From Hydrogenophaga sp. (lineage in GTDB: Bacteria; Pseudomonadota; Gammaproteobacteria; Burkholderiales; Burkholderiaceae_C), in the NCBI GenBank assembly GCA_016741995.1, contig JACVCO010000006.1:124001-188000 (forward strand): a stretch of DNA of 64,000 bases. Reading direction: 5' to 3'. The position numbers and the translations under genes are program-made. The notes under the pieces were generated by a model. It worked only from the letters and a program-made list of their open reading frames with translations. It searched no databases and had not been told where the DNA came from. Positions 34,430-43,136 of this stretch are shown here, one piece after another; the first letter of the stretch is position 1, and each line of letters begins with the position of its first letter.

Positions 34430-36415
34430 TCAGAAATGAATGCCGCGCATCATCTGCTGCATCGCGATCGCCTCGGGCGACAGCTGCGGCTTCGCGCCCT
34501 TTTCGCCCTTCGCCGCCGCCGAGTCGGGGAACATGCGAAAGCTCGTGTTCATCACGATCTGCGCGATGCGCGGCACCAGTGCATGCATCACCTGGCCGGT
34601 GATGCCCAGGCGCGTGGCGATGCGCACCGGTTTGTCGATGCACGCCTGCGCGATCATGTCGGCGGCCTCTTCGGGCGCCAGCGTGGGCACGTTGTTGTAG
34701 ATCTTGGTCGGCGCGATCATGGGCGTGCGCACCAGCGGCATGTTGATCGTGGTGAAGGTGATGCCCTGGTCGGCGAACTCGCTCGAAGCGCAACGCGTCC
34801 ACGCGTCCAGCGCGGCCTTGCTGGCCACATAGGCGCTGAAGCGCGGCGCGTTGGTGAGCACGCCGATGGAGCTGATGTTGACCACATGCCCCTTGCGCCG
34901 CTGCACCATGCCGGGCAACAGGCCCATGGTCACGCGCAGGCAGCCGAAGTAGTTGAGCTGCATGGTGCGTTCGAAATCGTGGAAGCGGTCGTAGCTGCCT
35001 TCGATGGCGCGGCGGATCGAGCGGCCCGCGTTGTTGATGAGGAAATCCACGCCACCGTGGTTCTGCACCAGCAATTGCACGAAGCGGTCGCAGTCGGTCA
35101 TGTCGGCGATGTCGGCCGGGTAGGCGATGAACTGGTAGCCCTTCTGCTTCGCTTCCTTGCAGGCCTCGTCGAGCTTGTCCTGGTCGCGCCCGCAGATCAC
35201 GGTGATGGCACCCGCCTCGGCAAAGGTGTGCGCCGCCGCCAGGCCGATGCCCGAGCTGCCGCCGGTGATCAGCACCACCTTGCCGGCCACCGTGCCACGC
35301 AGGCTGCGGTCGCGGTGCAGATCGGGGTCGAGGTGGCGTTCCCAGTAATCCCACAGGCGCCAGGCGTAGTCCTTGAGATTGGGGCATTCGATGCCGCTGC
35401 CCTTGAGCGCAGCCAGCGTGCCGCGGCAGTCGAAGCGTGTGGGGTAGTTGACGAAGGTGAGCATGTCCTCGGGCAGGCCCAGGTCCTTCATCACCGCGTC
35501 GCGCACGCGGCGCACCGGCGCCAGCGCCATCAGGCCCTTCTTCACGCTCCGGGGAATGAAGCCCAGCAGCGCGGCATTGACGAACAGGTTCATCTTGGGC
35601 GCGTGCGCGGCCTTGCTGAAGATGTCCAGCACATCGCCCACGCGGTAACCCACCGGGTCCACCAGGTGGAAGCACTCGCCACCCTTGAGCTGCCCATGGC
35701 TGATGTGGTCGAGCGCGTTGACCACGAAATCCACCGGCACGATGTTGATGCGTCCGCCTTCGAGGCCGATGCTGGGCATCCACGGCGGCAGGATCTGGCG
35801 CATGCGCTGGATCAGCTTGAAGAAGTAGTACGGCCCGTCGATCTTGTCCATCTCGCCGCTCTGGCTGTCGCCCACCACCATCGCGGGGCGGTACACCGTC
35901 CAGGCCAGCTTGCCCTCGGCGCGCACGAGCTTCTCGCTCTCGTGCTTGGTCATGAAGTACGGGTGGTCGATGTTCTCGGCCTCGTCGAACATGTCCTCGC
36001 GGAACACGCCTTCGTACAGGCCGGCCGCGGCGATGGACGACACATGGTGGAAGTGCCCCGCGCCGATGGCCTTGGCGAAATCGACCGTGTTGCGCGTGCC
36101 GTCGATGTTCACGGCCACCTGGCTCTCCTCGTCCGCGCCGAGGTCGTACACCGCGGCCAGGTGGTAGAAGTGATCGATCTGGCCCTTGAGCGCCTTCACG
36201 TCGTCGGCCGCCACACCGAGCTTTTTCTCGGTGAGGTCACCGAACACCGGCACCGCGCGCGCCGGGCCCACGCCCCAGAACTCGCGCAAGCCCGCCACCT
36301 TGCCCTCGCTCTCCTTGCGGATGAGGAAGTGCACCACCGCGCCCTTGCGCTGCAGCAGTTTGCCCACGAGTCGCTTGCCGATGAAACCGGTGGCACCGGT
36401 GACGAAGTAATGCAT
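34430..36415 (-). CDS. Alcohol-forming fatty acyl-CoA reductase (two-domain SDR, Maqu_2507-like)
   Basis: A 661-aa two-domain reductase. The N-terminal extended SDR domain has [36 protein letters not shown] and a YFMTK (YxxxK) active site. The C-terminal classical SDR domain (from about residue 375) has [40 protein letters not shown] and a YVASK site. Length, order and many segments match the Marinobacter fatty acyl-CoA reductase that reduces acyl-CoA or acyl-ACP all the way to fatty alcohol with NADPH. Together with the wax ester synthase at 49606 it would supply alcohol for wax esters. It is a single gene, 52 bp before argB on the same strand. Confidence 0.9.
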   Translation of the reverse strand: MHYFVTGATGFIGKRLVGKLLQRKGAVVHFLIRKESEGKVAGLREFWGVGPARAVPVFGDLTEKKLGVAADDVKALKGQIDHFYHLAAVYDLGADEESQVAVNIDGTRNTVDFAKAIGAGHFHHVSSIAAAGLYEGVFREDMFDEAENIDHPYFMTKHESEKLVRAEGKLAWTVYRPAMVVGDSQSGEMDKIDGPYYFFKLIQRMRQILPPWMPSIGLEGGRINIVPVDFVVNALDHISHGQLKGGECFHLVDPVGYRVGDVLDIFSKAAHAPKMNLFVNAALLGFIPRSVKKGLMALAPVRRVRDAVMKDLGLPEDMLTFVNYPTRFDCRGTLAALKGSGIECPNLKDYAWRLWDYWERHLDPDLHRDRSLRGTVAGKVVLITGGSSGIGLAAAHTFAEAGAITVICGRDQDKLDEACKEAKQKGYQFIAYPADIADMTDCDRFVQLLVQNHGGVDFLINNAGRSIRRAIEGSYDRFHDFERTMQLNYFGCLRVTMGLLPGMVQRRKGHVVNISSIGVLTNAPRFSAYVASKAALDAWTRCASSEFADQGITFTTINMPLVRTPMIAPTKIYNNVPTLAPEEAADMIAQACIDKPVRIATRLGITGQVMHALVPRIAQIVMNTSFRMFPDSAAAKGEKGAKPQLSPEAIAMQQMMRGIHF

Positions 36416-36619
36416 GAAGTCGCTCCTGATCGGATGGGTTCGGGTCGCCAGAGATTCTGTTGCAGCCGATCGGCCGGCCCATTCCGCAGAAACCCGCGTG
36501 CGGTGCAACAACGTCTAGTCGCGCTTCCCTACACAGGGGCCGCGCACGCGGCGAACATGCGCAGCCATGGCGGCAACGGCCGCCTGCCCGCAGTGACCCA
36601 ATCCACAGGAGCCCGCAGC

Positions 36620-37153
36620 ATGGTCAAGAAGATCTCCAAGGGCGGCAGCGCCGCCAAGTCCGCCAAATCCGCGTCCAACGGCGCCTCGCCCCTGGCCGGC
36701 GCCATCAAGGATTCGGCCCAGCAGATCTGGCTGGCCGGCCTGGGCGCGTTCGCCAAGGCGCAGGAAGAAGGGGGCAAGGCCTTCGAGACCCTGGTGAAGG
36801 AAGGCCTGTCGATCCAGCGCAAGACCCAGTCCGTGGCCGAAGAGCGCATCAACGAGGCCACCAGCCGCGTGAGCAGCATGGCCAACGAGATCCAGAGCAA
36901 GGCCGCGGGCCAGTGGGACAAGCTGGAAAGCCTGTTCGAAGAGCGCGTGGCCAAGGCGCTCGGCAAACTCGGCGTGCCCTCGGCGCGCGACGTGGACGCG
37001 CTGATGGAGCGCATCGACGCGCTCAACGCGCAGGTGCTCAAACTCGGTGGCGTGGGCGTGACGGCCACCAAGCCGGCCCGCAAGGCCCCCGCGAAAAAAG
37101 CCGCCACCAAGCGCGCGCCGGCCAAAAAGGCAGCGGCGAAGAAGGCCGCCTGA
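36620..37153 (+). CDS. Phasin-like PHA granule-associated protein with AAKK-rich tail
   Basis: A 177-aa protein. The helical phasin domain (residues about 25-110) contains IKDSAQQIWLAGLGAFAKAQ and EEGGKAFETLVKEGLSIQRK, matching the PhaI/PhaF family. A predicted coiled coil around 125-140 follows (ARDVDALMERIDALNAQVLK). The C-terminal 30 residues are histone-like (ARKAPAKKAATKRAPAKKAA), suggesting nucleoid binding as in PhaF. It probably coats PHA or neutral-lipid granules and tethers them to DNA. A single gene with a perfect hairpin after its stop. Confidence 0.87.
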   Translation: MVKKISKGGSAAKSAKSASNGASPLAGAIKDSAQQIWLAGLGAFAKAQEEGGKAFETLVKEGLSIQRKTQSVAEERINEATSRVSSMANEIQSKAAGQWDKLESLFEERVAKALGKLGVPSARDVDALMERIDALNAQVLKLGGVGVTATKPARKAPAKKAATKRAPAKKAAAKKAA

Positions 37154-37174
37154 GCCTGCTGCGTTGCAGCAGGC
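37154..37174 (+). terminator. Hairpin directly after the phasin stop codon
   Basis: GCCTGCTGC-GTT-GCAGCAGGC, a perfect 9-bp stem with a 3-base loop starting at the base after the TGA. No T-run follows, so it may stabilise the abundant phasin mRNA or act as an intrinsic terminator of the U-poor type. Confidence 0.5.
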
Positions 37175-37205
37175 CTGAGCGGGGCCGCGCCCTACACTCG
37201 GCCGC

Positions 37206-38411
37206 ATGACCCGAACCCGCCCCACCGCCACCACGGCACCCCGCATCGCGCTGGCCCTGGCCGGCGGCGGCCCGCTGGGCGCCATCTACGAAGTCGGCGC
37301 GCTGTGCGCGCTCGACGACACGTTGGAGGGCCTGGACCTCAACGCCTGCGGGCACTACGTGGGCGTGTCGGCGGGTGGCTTCATCGCCGCGGCGCTGGCC
37401 AACGGCATCACGCCGCGCGAGCTCTGCGAATCCTTCATCGAAGGCCGCCCGCGGATCGACGGCTTCGACCCCGCCTGGCTGATGCGCCCGGCGTGGGGCG
37501 AGTTCGCGCAGCGCCTGCGCGCGCTGCCGCAGCTGGCGGGGGGTGCGGCCTGGGCCTGGCTGGTGCACGGCAAGGCCTTCACCCAGGCCATCGAACGCCT
37601 GGGCGCGGCGCTGCCCACCGGGGTGTTCGACAACGAGGCCATCCACGCCGAGATCGAGCGGCTGTTCACCCGCCCCGGGCGCACCAACGATTTCCGCGAA
37701 CTCAAGGCGCGCCTCACGCTGGTGGCCACCGCGCTCGACACCGGCGAGGCCGCACCCTTCGGCCAGCCGGGCTGGGACCACGTGCCCATCTCGCGCGCCA
37801 TCCAGGCCAGCGCTGCGTTGCCCGGCCTGTTCCCGCCGGTGCACATCGATGGCCGGCACTACGTGGACGGCGCGCTCAAGAAAACACTGCACGCCACGGT
37901 GGCGCTCGACGAAGGCGTGGACCTGCTGCTGTGCGTGAACCCGCTGGTGCCCTACCACGCCTCGCCCGAGGCCACGCACGAGGGCCGCATCCCCGCGCTG
38001 GTGGAGGGCGGCCTGCCGGTGGTGATGAGCCAGACCTTCCGCTCGATGATCCATTCGCGGCTGGAGCTCGGCTTCAAGCACTACGAGCGCAACTACCCGA
38101 ACACCGACATCGTGCTGATCGAACCCGACCAGCGCGACGCCGAGCTGTTCTTTGCCAACACCTTCAGCTACCGCCAGCGCCGCGAGATGGCCGAGCACGC
38201 CTACCAGCAGACGCGCGCACTGCTCAAGCTGCGCGCCGGCCGGCTGGCGCCGCAGCTTGCGCGCCACGGCATCAGCATCGACCACGCCGCACTGGCCGAC
38301 CCGCAGCGCCGCCTGATCGACACGCGCATGAAACCCGCCGACAGCGCCGTGGCCGCGCGCCTGCACCGCGTGCTCGACGATCTGCAGCGGCGCCTGCCGC
38401 ACGCCGCCTGA
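37206..38411 (+). CDS. Cytoplasmic patatin-like phospholipase
   Basis: A 401-aa patatin-fold hydrolase. The oxyanion loop is ALAGGGPLGAIYEVG, the nucleophile Ser lies in YVGVSAGGF and the catalytic Asp in YVDGALKKTLH. There is no signal peptide or barrel, unlike the patatin at 15700. It starts 52 bp after the phasin stop and is followed 14 bp later by a TetR gene. The link to phasin and wax ester genes suggests lipid-granule turnover (inference). The family is acyl hydrolase; lipid substrate not known. Confidence 0.88.
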   Translation: MTRTRPTATTAPRIALALAGGGPLGAIYEVGALCALDDTLEGLDLNACGHYVGVSAGGFIAAALANGITPRELCESFIEGRPRIDGFDPAWLMRPAWGEFAQRLRALPQLAGGAAWAWLVHGKAFTQAIERLGAALPTGVFDNEAIHAEIERLFTRPGRTNDFRELKARLTLVATALDTGEAAPFGQPGWDHVPISRAIQASAALPGLFPPVHIDGRHYVDGALKKTLHATVALDEGVDLLLCVNPLVPYHASPEATHEGRIPALVEGGLPVVMSQTFRSMIHSRLELGFKHYERNYPNTDIVLIEPDQRDAELFFANTFSYRQRREMAEHAYQQTRALLKLRAGRLAPQLARHGISIDHAALADPQRRLIDTRMKPADSAVAARLHRVLDDLQRRLPHAA

Positions 38412-38425
38412 GGCGCAACGGGTCC

Positions 38426-39079
38426 ATGGCCAAGAAAGCCCCGCGCCGCACGGCCGAGCGCATCCTCGAAACCACGCTCGACCTGTTCAATCGCTTCGGC
38501 GAACCCAACGTCTCCACCACGCTGATCTCGGCCGAGCTCGGCATCAGCCCGGGCAACCTGTACTACCACTACCCGGCGAAAGACGAGCTCATCAACTCGC
38601 TGTTCGAGCGCTACGAGCGCGCGCTGGGCGAACTGCTGGGCGCGGCCGACGGCGTGCGCAACGTGGAAGACGCCTGGTTCTTCCTGCACTCGCTGTTCGA
38701 GCGCATCTGGGAATACCGCTTCCTCTACCGCGACCTGAACGACCTGCTGTCGAAGAACCGCCTGCTGGAGACGCGCTTCCAGGCACTGCTGGCGGCCAAG
38801 ACGCGCGCGGTGCGCGGCCTGCTCGGCGGCCTGGGCCGCGCGGGCGCGGTGCAGATCGACAGCCGCGAGGTGGAACCCACGGCCGACAGCATGGTGGTGC
38901 TCATCACCTACTGGCTGAGCTACGAATACGTGCGCGACCCGCGGCGCGCGCTGGAGCCGGAGCAGGCGCAGAGTGCCTTGCTGCGGGGTGCCCAGCATGT
39001 GTTGCATCAATTGGCGCCGTACCTGGAGCCGGCGCAGCGGCAGCACCTGATGGGGCTGTCTTCGGCGTACCAGCGCTGA
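38426..39079 (+). CDS. TetR-family regulator, patatin-linked
   Basis: A 217-aa TetR protein with HTH AERILETTLDLFNRFGEPNV, then STTLISAELGISPGNLYYHY, and a long helical C-terminal domain (EYRFLYRDLNDLLSKN is typical of a DUF-type subgroup). It is 14 bp after the patatin gene and so co-transcribed. It may control lipid or stress genes. No operator was recognised nearby. Confidence 0.88.
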   Translation: MAKKAPRRTAERILETTLDLFNRFGEPNVSTTLISAELGISPGNLYYHYPAKDELINSLFERYERALGELLGAADGVRNVEDAWFFLHSLFERIWEYRFLYRDLNDLLSKNRLLETRFQALLAAKTRAVRGLLGGLGRAGAVQIDSREVEPTADSMVVLITYWLSYEYVRDPRRALEPEQAQSALLRGAQHVLHQLAPYLEPAQRQHLMGLSSAYQR

Positions 39080-39252
39080 CTGTTTGCCTGCTTTTGTGGC
39101 GGGTGTGTCAGGCAACTTGCCGACACCAGCCCCGAACCTGACGTGCTTGCGTGGGGCGGTTTTGGCAGTAGAGTCGGGCGGAAGGCTGGATGCAGAAACA
39201 CCGCAGCGATGGGTCGGCCCGGCTGACGCATGGTGGGCCAGGAAGGAACTCT

Positions 39253-40323
39253 ATGGGGCAAGCGCGCGACATCGAGTTCGTCTCGTCTCGGGACGGGGTC
39301 CAGCTCGCCACCGCGTGCTACGGCGCGGGGCCGGCGTTGATCAAGGCGGCAACGTGGCTTACGCACATTGAACGCGCCGCCCCCGGAACGATCCAGCAGG
39401 CGCTGATCGACGAGTTCGCTCCCCGATTCAGCTACGTCGAATACGACACGCGCGGCTGCGGCCTGTCGCAGCGCCGGGTGGATGACCTGTCCTTCGAGGC
39501 CTGGGTGCACGACCTGGAGGCCGTGGCCGACGCACACGGCCGCAAGCCGTTCACGCTGCTGGGCTTCACCTGTGCGGCCGGCGTGGCGGTGGAATACGCG
39601 GCCAGGCATCCCGAGCGCGTGAGCCGGCTGATCCTGTTCGGCGGGTTCGCGACCTCGTATCACAGCACCAGCCATCCCGATCCGGCGATTCGCCGCGAAG
39701 GCGACCTGATGATCGAGCTGGCCGAGCTGGGGTGGGGCAACAGTTCGCCCGCGTTCCGACAGGTCTTCGTCTCGCGCTTCCTGCCCACGGCCACGCAGGC
39801 GCAGTGGATGGCCTTCGACGAGGTGCAGCGCACGACGGCGACTCCCGACGTGGCAGTGCGCTATCTGCGGGCGATGTATGGCATGAACGTCAAGCAATCG
39901 GCTGCGCGGGTGCGCTGCCCGACGCTGGTGCTGCATCCGAAGGACGACGAGATGGTCAGCTTCAAGCAGGGGCGCCGTCTTGCATCGCTCATTCCCGGCG
40001 CGCGCTTCGTGCCGCTGGAGGGCCGCAACCACATCCCGTTCCCCGACGAGCCTGCCTGGGAAGGCTTTGTGCGGGAGACCCGTCGCTTCCTCGGCACGAA
40101 CGACGAGCCGACCGGGCGCGCCGAGATCCGCTTGACCGAACGCCAGCTGGAGGTGCTGCGCCGGATCTCGGTCGGCCAGTCCGACAAGCAGATCGCTGCG
40201 GCGCTGGGGCTGAGCCCACGCACCGTGGAGATGCACGCGGCGCGAGCCCTGCAGGCGCTCGGCTGCCGAACCCGCGCCGAGGCGGTTCGGCGCGCGTCCG
40301 AGCGCCACATGTTCGTGGCCTGA
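39253..40323 (+). CDS. Alpha/beta-hydrolase-fold regulator with C-terminal LuxR HTH
   Basis: A 356-aa protein. Residues 10-275 are an alpha/beta-hydrolase domain (LIKAATWLTHIERAAPG, EYDTRGCGLSQRRVDD). The LuxR HTH spans about 290-350 (LTERQLEVLRRISVGQSDKQ, IAAALGLSPRTVEMHAARAL). The nucleophile elbow reads G104-F-T106-C-A108: the usual Ser is Thr. The Asp (HPKDDEM) and His (EGRNHIPF) are retained, so the domain may bind rather than hydrolyse its ligand. The second ATG is used because AGGAAGGA precedes it. It is followed by a thioesterase and a quinone oxidoreductase, probably its targets. Confidence 0.86.
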   Translation: MGQARDIEFVSSRDGVQLATACYGAGPALIKAATWLTHIERAAPGTIQQALIDEFAPRFSYVEYDTRGCGLSQRRVDDLSFEAWVHDLEAVADAHGRKPFTLLGFTCAAGVAVEYAARHPERVSRLILFGGFATSYHSTSHPDPAIRREGDLMIELAELGWGNSSPAFRQVFVSRFLPTATQAQWMAFDEVQRTTATPDVAVRYLRAMYGMNVKQSAARVRCPTLVLHPKDDEMVSFKQGRRLASLIPGARFVPLEGRNHIPFPDEPAWEGFVRETRRFLGTNDEPTGRAEIRLTERQLEVLRRISVGQSDKQIAAALGLSPRTVEMHAARALQALGCRTRAEAVRRASERHMFVA

Positions 40324-40336
40324 AGCTCCACCGCCC

Positions 40337-40382
40337 TACCGGGATGCCCCGGTATCCGACAGGCCGACTACCGTAGTCGGCC
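40337..40382. promoter_or_regulatory. Two tandem perfect inverted repeats before the thioesterase gene
   Basis: TACCGGG-ATGC-CCCGGTA (40337-40354) and GGCCGACTA-CCG-TAGTCGGCC (40362-40382). The second can extend outward through CGACA/TGTCG with a 3-base bulge. They fill the 119-bp gap between the LuxR-type regulator and the thioesterase gene. No T-run follows, so an operator for the upstream regulator or an mRNA structure is more likely than a terminator. Confidence 0.55.
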
Positions 40383-40442
40383 GACTGTCGCTCGCGCGGT
40401 GATCCGTCACAGACTCGCGGCACGAAAACTGCGGAGAACGAC

Positions 40443-40901
40443 ATGGACGGACGCCCGCTGCAGGATGTGCTGAAAGTAAGGTGCTATGGATGCGGTGCCC
40501 TGAACGCGCAGGGCATGCAGATCAAGAGCCACTGGGACGGCGACGAAGAGCTCGTGTGCTTCTGGCAGCCGCAGCCGTATCACATCGGTCATCCCGGCTT
40601 CGTCTACGGCGGAACCATCGCGTCGGTGGTCGATTGCCACGCGGTCTGGACCGCCTTGGCATCCCGCTGTCGCGATGAAGGCATCGACCTGGCGGATGGT
40701 GCCCCGCCCTTTGCGGTGGTGACCGGCCGTCTCAGCGTGAGCTTTCTCAAGCCGGCCGTCATCGACCAACCCCTGGAGTTGCGGGCGAAGGTGGTCGACG
40801 CGGGGCCGCGTCGGGCCACCGTCGCCTGTCGAGTCCTGCAGCAGGGCAGCGAATGCGCAACGGCCGAGGTGGTGACGGTGCGCGTCGCCGCGATGGGGTG
40901 A
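40443..40901 (+). CDS. Hot-dog fold thioesterase (PaaI-like)
   Basis: A 152-aa single hot-dog domain. It begins VRCYGCGALNAQGMQIKSHW, has the substrate helix region HPGFVYGGTIASVVDCHAVW with Asp as candidate catalytic residue, and LSVSFLKPAVIDQPLELRAK. This group hydrolyses acyl- or aryl-CoA. The paired Cys (CYGCG) is typical of the subgroup. It is 4 bp from the next gene and has GGAGA before the ATG. Confidence 0.84.
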   Translation: MDGRPLQDVLKVRCYGCGALNAQGMQIKSHWDGDEELVCFWQPQPYHIGHPGFVYGGTIASVVDCHAVWTALASRCRDEGIDLADGAPPFAVVTGRLSVSFLKPAVIDQPLELRAKVVDAGPRRATVACRVLQQGSECATAEVVTVRVAAMG

Positions 40902-40905
40902 CGCG

Positions 40906-41904
40906 ATGAAGGCGATCCTTTGTACAAGCTTTGCCGACGAGCCGCAGTTGCGGCTTGGCGAGGCGACGAATCCGACGCCTGGTCCGCACGACGTCGAGAT
41001 CGCGGTGCACGCCGCCGCGGTCAGCTTCATGGACCTTCTCATGGCCCAAGGGCGCTACCAGATGCGGCCAGAGTTTCCCTACGTGCCCGGCACCGATGCA
41101 GCCGGCGTGGTCGTATCGGTCGGCTGCAACGTCACGCGTTTTCACGTCGGTGATCGCGTCGCCTGCGGCAACTGGCATGGCGCATGGGCCGAGAGGATGG
41201 TGGCCCCGGAAAGCAACACGGTGCCGCTGCCGGCGGGCATCGACTTCCGGACGGCGGCGGCCGTTCGCTACGCCTACGGGACGGCGCGCTATGCGCTGGT
41301 CACGCAAGCCCGCCTGCAGGCCGGCGAAACGCTGTTCGTGACAGGAGCGGCCGGTGGCGTCGGGCTGGCCGCCGTCGACCTGGGCCGCCATCTCGGCGCG
41401 CGGGTGATCGCCGGCGTGGGTTCGCGCGACAAGGCTGTTGTCGTGCGCGAGCGCGGTGCCGAGCACGTGATCGTCTACACCGAGGAAGACCTGCGCGAGC
41501 GCATCCGATCGCTGACCGGCGGCCGTGGTGTGGATGTGTGCCTCGATCACGTCGGTGGCGACGTCTTCGCCGTCATGGCGCGCTCGATGAACTGGGGCGG
41601 CCGCCTGGTTCCGCTGGGCTTCGCCTGCGGGCAGATTCCGAGCGTCGCTGCCAACCTGCCACTGCTGAAGAACTACTCGGTCGTCGGCGCCTATTGGGGC
41701 GCGTGGGCCGAGCGCCATCCGCACGAGAGTGCCGCGGCCGACGAAGCGCTGATGCGCATGGTGGCGACAGGGGAGCTGCGCCCGCACGTCGGTCGCACGA
41801 TGCCCTGGGAGGACTTCGCCGTCGCGCTGGACCTTATACGCCGTCGCGAGGCCCAGGGCCGCGTGGTGCTGCAGATGCCGCAGCCGGGTCAGTTGCTCCA
41901 GTGA
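40906..41904 (+). CDS. Zinc-free NADPH:quinone oxidoreductase family (MDR)
   Basis: A 332-aa medium-chain reductase without the structural zinc Cys cluster. The N-terminal GroES-like half has FPYVPGTDAAGVVVSVG. The Rossmann half has the NADPH motif VTGAAGGVGLAAVDLGRHLG and CLDHVGGDVF. It reduces quinones or unsaturated carbonyls with NADPH. It is coupled to the thioesterase gene (4-bp gap) and probably controlled by the LuxR-type protein upstream. Physiological substrate unknown. Confidence 0.87.
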   Translation: MKAILCTSFADEPQLRLGEATNPTPGPHDVEIAVHAAAVSFMDLLMAQGRYQMRPEFPYVPGTDAAGVVVSVGCNVTRFHVGDRVACGNWHGAWAERMVAPESNTVPLPAGIDFRTAAAVRYAYGTARYALVTQARLQAGETLFVTGAAGGVGLAAVDLGRHLGARVIAGVGSRDKAVVVRERGAEHVIVYTEEDLRERIRSLTGGRGVDVCLDHVGGDVFAVMARSMNWGGRLVPLGFACGQIPSVAANLPLLKNYSVVGAYWGAWAERHPHESAAADEALMRMVATGELRPHVGRTMPWEDFAVALDLIRRREAQGRVVLQMPQPGQLLQ

Positions 41905-42038
41905 CGAAGCGACGAAAACCAAATCGGATGAATGCGACGCGGCGCTCACCGCTGGCTGGCCCAAATATGTGGCTCGTCGGGCCGCTCATGGCCGCTGCGC
42001 GCCATCCTGGTCGACACAAAACCCGCGGGCCAGAGAAA

Positions 42039-43136
42039 TCAGGCCCCCAACCCGTCCACCGCCTGAAAAAGCGCCTGCCGCGCCTGGCTCACGATCTGCC
42101 CGCGCCAGATGTCGGTGTCGGTATAGAACGCGTCCTTGATGCGCTGCTTGATCTGGCCTTGAAGTTCCGCCGGTGCGTCGGGGTGCTGGTGCAGCCAGTG
42201 GTCACCGCGCAAGGAGCCGATGACCTCGGTGATGGGCACGGTGCCGTACTCCAGCGCGATGCCGGTGTACTCGGCCTGCGGGCATTCTTCGTAGACCGAG
42301 GTCCACATCAGGCCGGTGAGCTTGGCCGAGGTGGACGAACCGTCGTAGATGCTGGTGACGGGCGTGGCGCCGTTGCCGCCCCACCAGGCGCGCGCGCGGG
42401 CCAGCGCGGCGTCGTCGTCGCGGCAGGCGCAGATGCGCTCACCCAGGCCGCTGGGGCCCAGGCCGGTGTGCAGGTCGATCCAGGCGATGCGCTTCGCCGC
42501 CTGGGCGTGGTCGCGCAGCACCTGGCGCAAGGTGGTGTTGTTCCAGGTGGGCGCGGTGCCACCGAAGAACAAACCGTCCGCAAACGCGTGCTGCCCGCCA
42601 GACACCGCGGCCTGGTAGCGCGTGAGGCCGTGCTCGGCGATCCAGGCCGCCACCGCGGCGTCGTTCTCGGCCGTGGGCGGCCACACCTCGGGCAGCAGCA
42701 GCGGGTGCAGCTCGGCATAGGCTTCGTTCACCGGCAGCGGCTGCGCGAAATCCTGGAAGTTGCGGTTGAGGTCGACGTTCTCGTGCGTGACGCGGCGCAG
42801 CCACGAAAAGCCGTGCGGGTTGAGCGCGTGGATGTAGAGCACGGCCACGCCGGCGTCGCGCGCCTTGGCGCGCCACTCGGCGTCGTGCGCGGCGAACACC
42901 TGCACGCCCGAGCCGCAGAAGCCTTCGGCGCCGTGGCAGGCGCTGCTGACGATGAGCAGTTTGTCGGCGTTGGCGGGGCCGTCGAGCGCGAGGTCCATGG
43001 CCAGCACCTCGCCCTCGAGGCCCTTGAGCGGGTGCGCCAGGCTGTGGATGGCCATGCCGGCGGTGGCGGCGGCTTCGAGGAACTTGACGCGGGCTTTGGC
43101 GTAGGTGGGAGAAAAAGCGTCCTGCGGAGAAATCAC
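42039..43136 (-). CDS. M14-family DUF2817 metallopeptidase
   Basis: A 365-aa protein of the DUF2817/M14 carboxypeptidase-like family. Zinc-ligand candidates are H and E in SSACHGAEGFCGSGVQVF and the later His in AWIDLHTGLGPSG, with ENVDLNRNFQDF giving the typical Asn-Arg pair; the probable catalytic Glu is in ALEYGT. A GTG start overlapping the M20 gene by 4 bp (GTGA) is chosen; the frame extends upstream without homology. It probably acts on a small peptide or amide with the M20 enzyme. Confidence 0.82.
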   Translation of the reverse strand: MISPQDAFSPTYAKARVKFLEAAATAGMAIHSLAHPLKGLEGEVLAMDLALDGPANADKLLIVSSACHGAEGFCGSGVQVFAAHDAEWRAKARDAGVAVLYIHALNPHGFSWLRRVTHENVDLNRNFQDFAQPLPVNEAYAELHPLLLPEVWPPTAENDAAVAAWIAEHGLTRYQAAVSGGQHAFADGLFFGGTAPTWNNTTLRQVLRDHAQAAKRIAWIDLHTGLGPSGLGERICACRDDDAALARARAWWGGNGATPVTSIYDGSSTSAKLTGLMWTSVYEECPQAEYTGIALEYGTVPITEVIGSLRGDHWLHQHPDAPAELQGQIKQRIKDAFYTDTDIWRGQIVSQARQALFQAVDGLGA

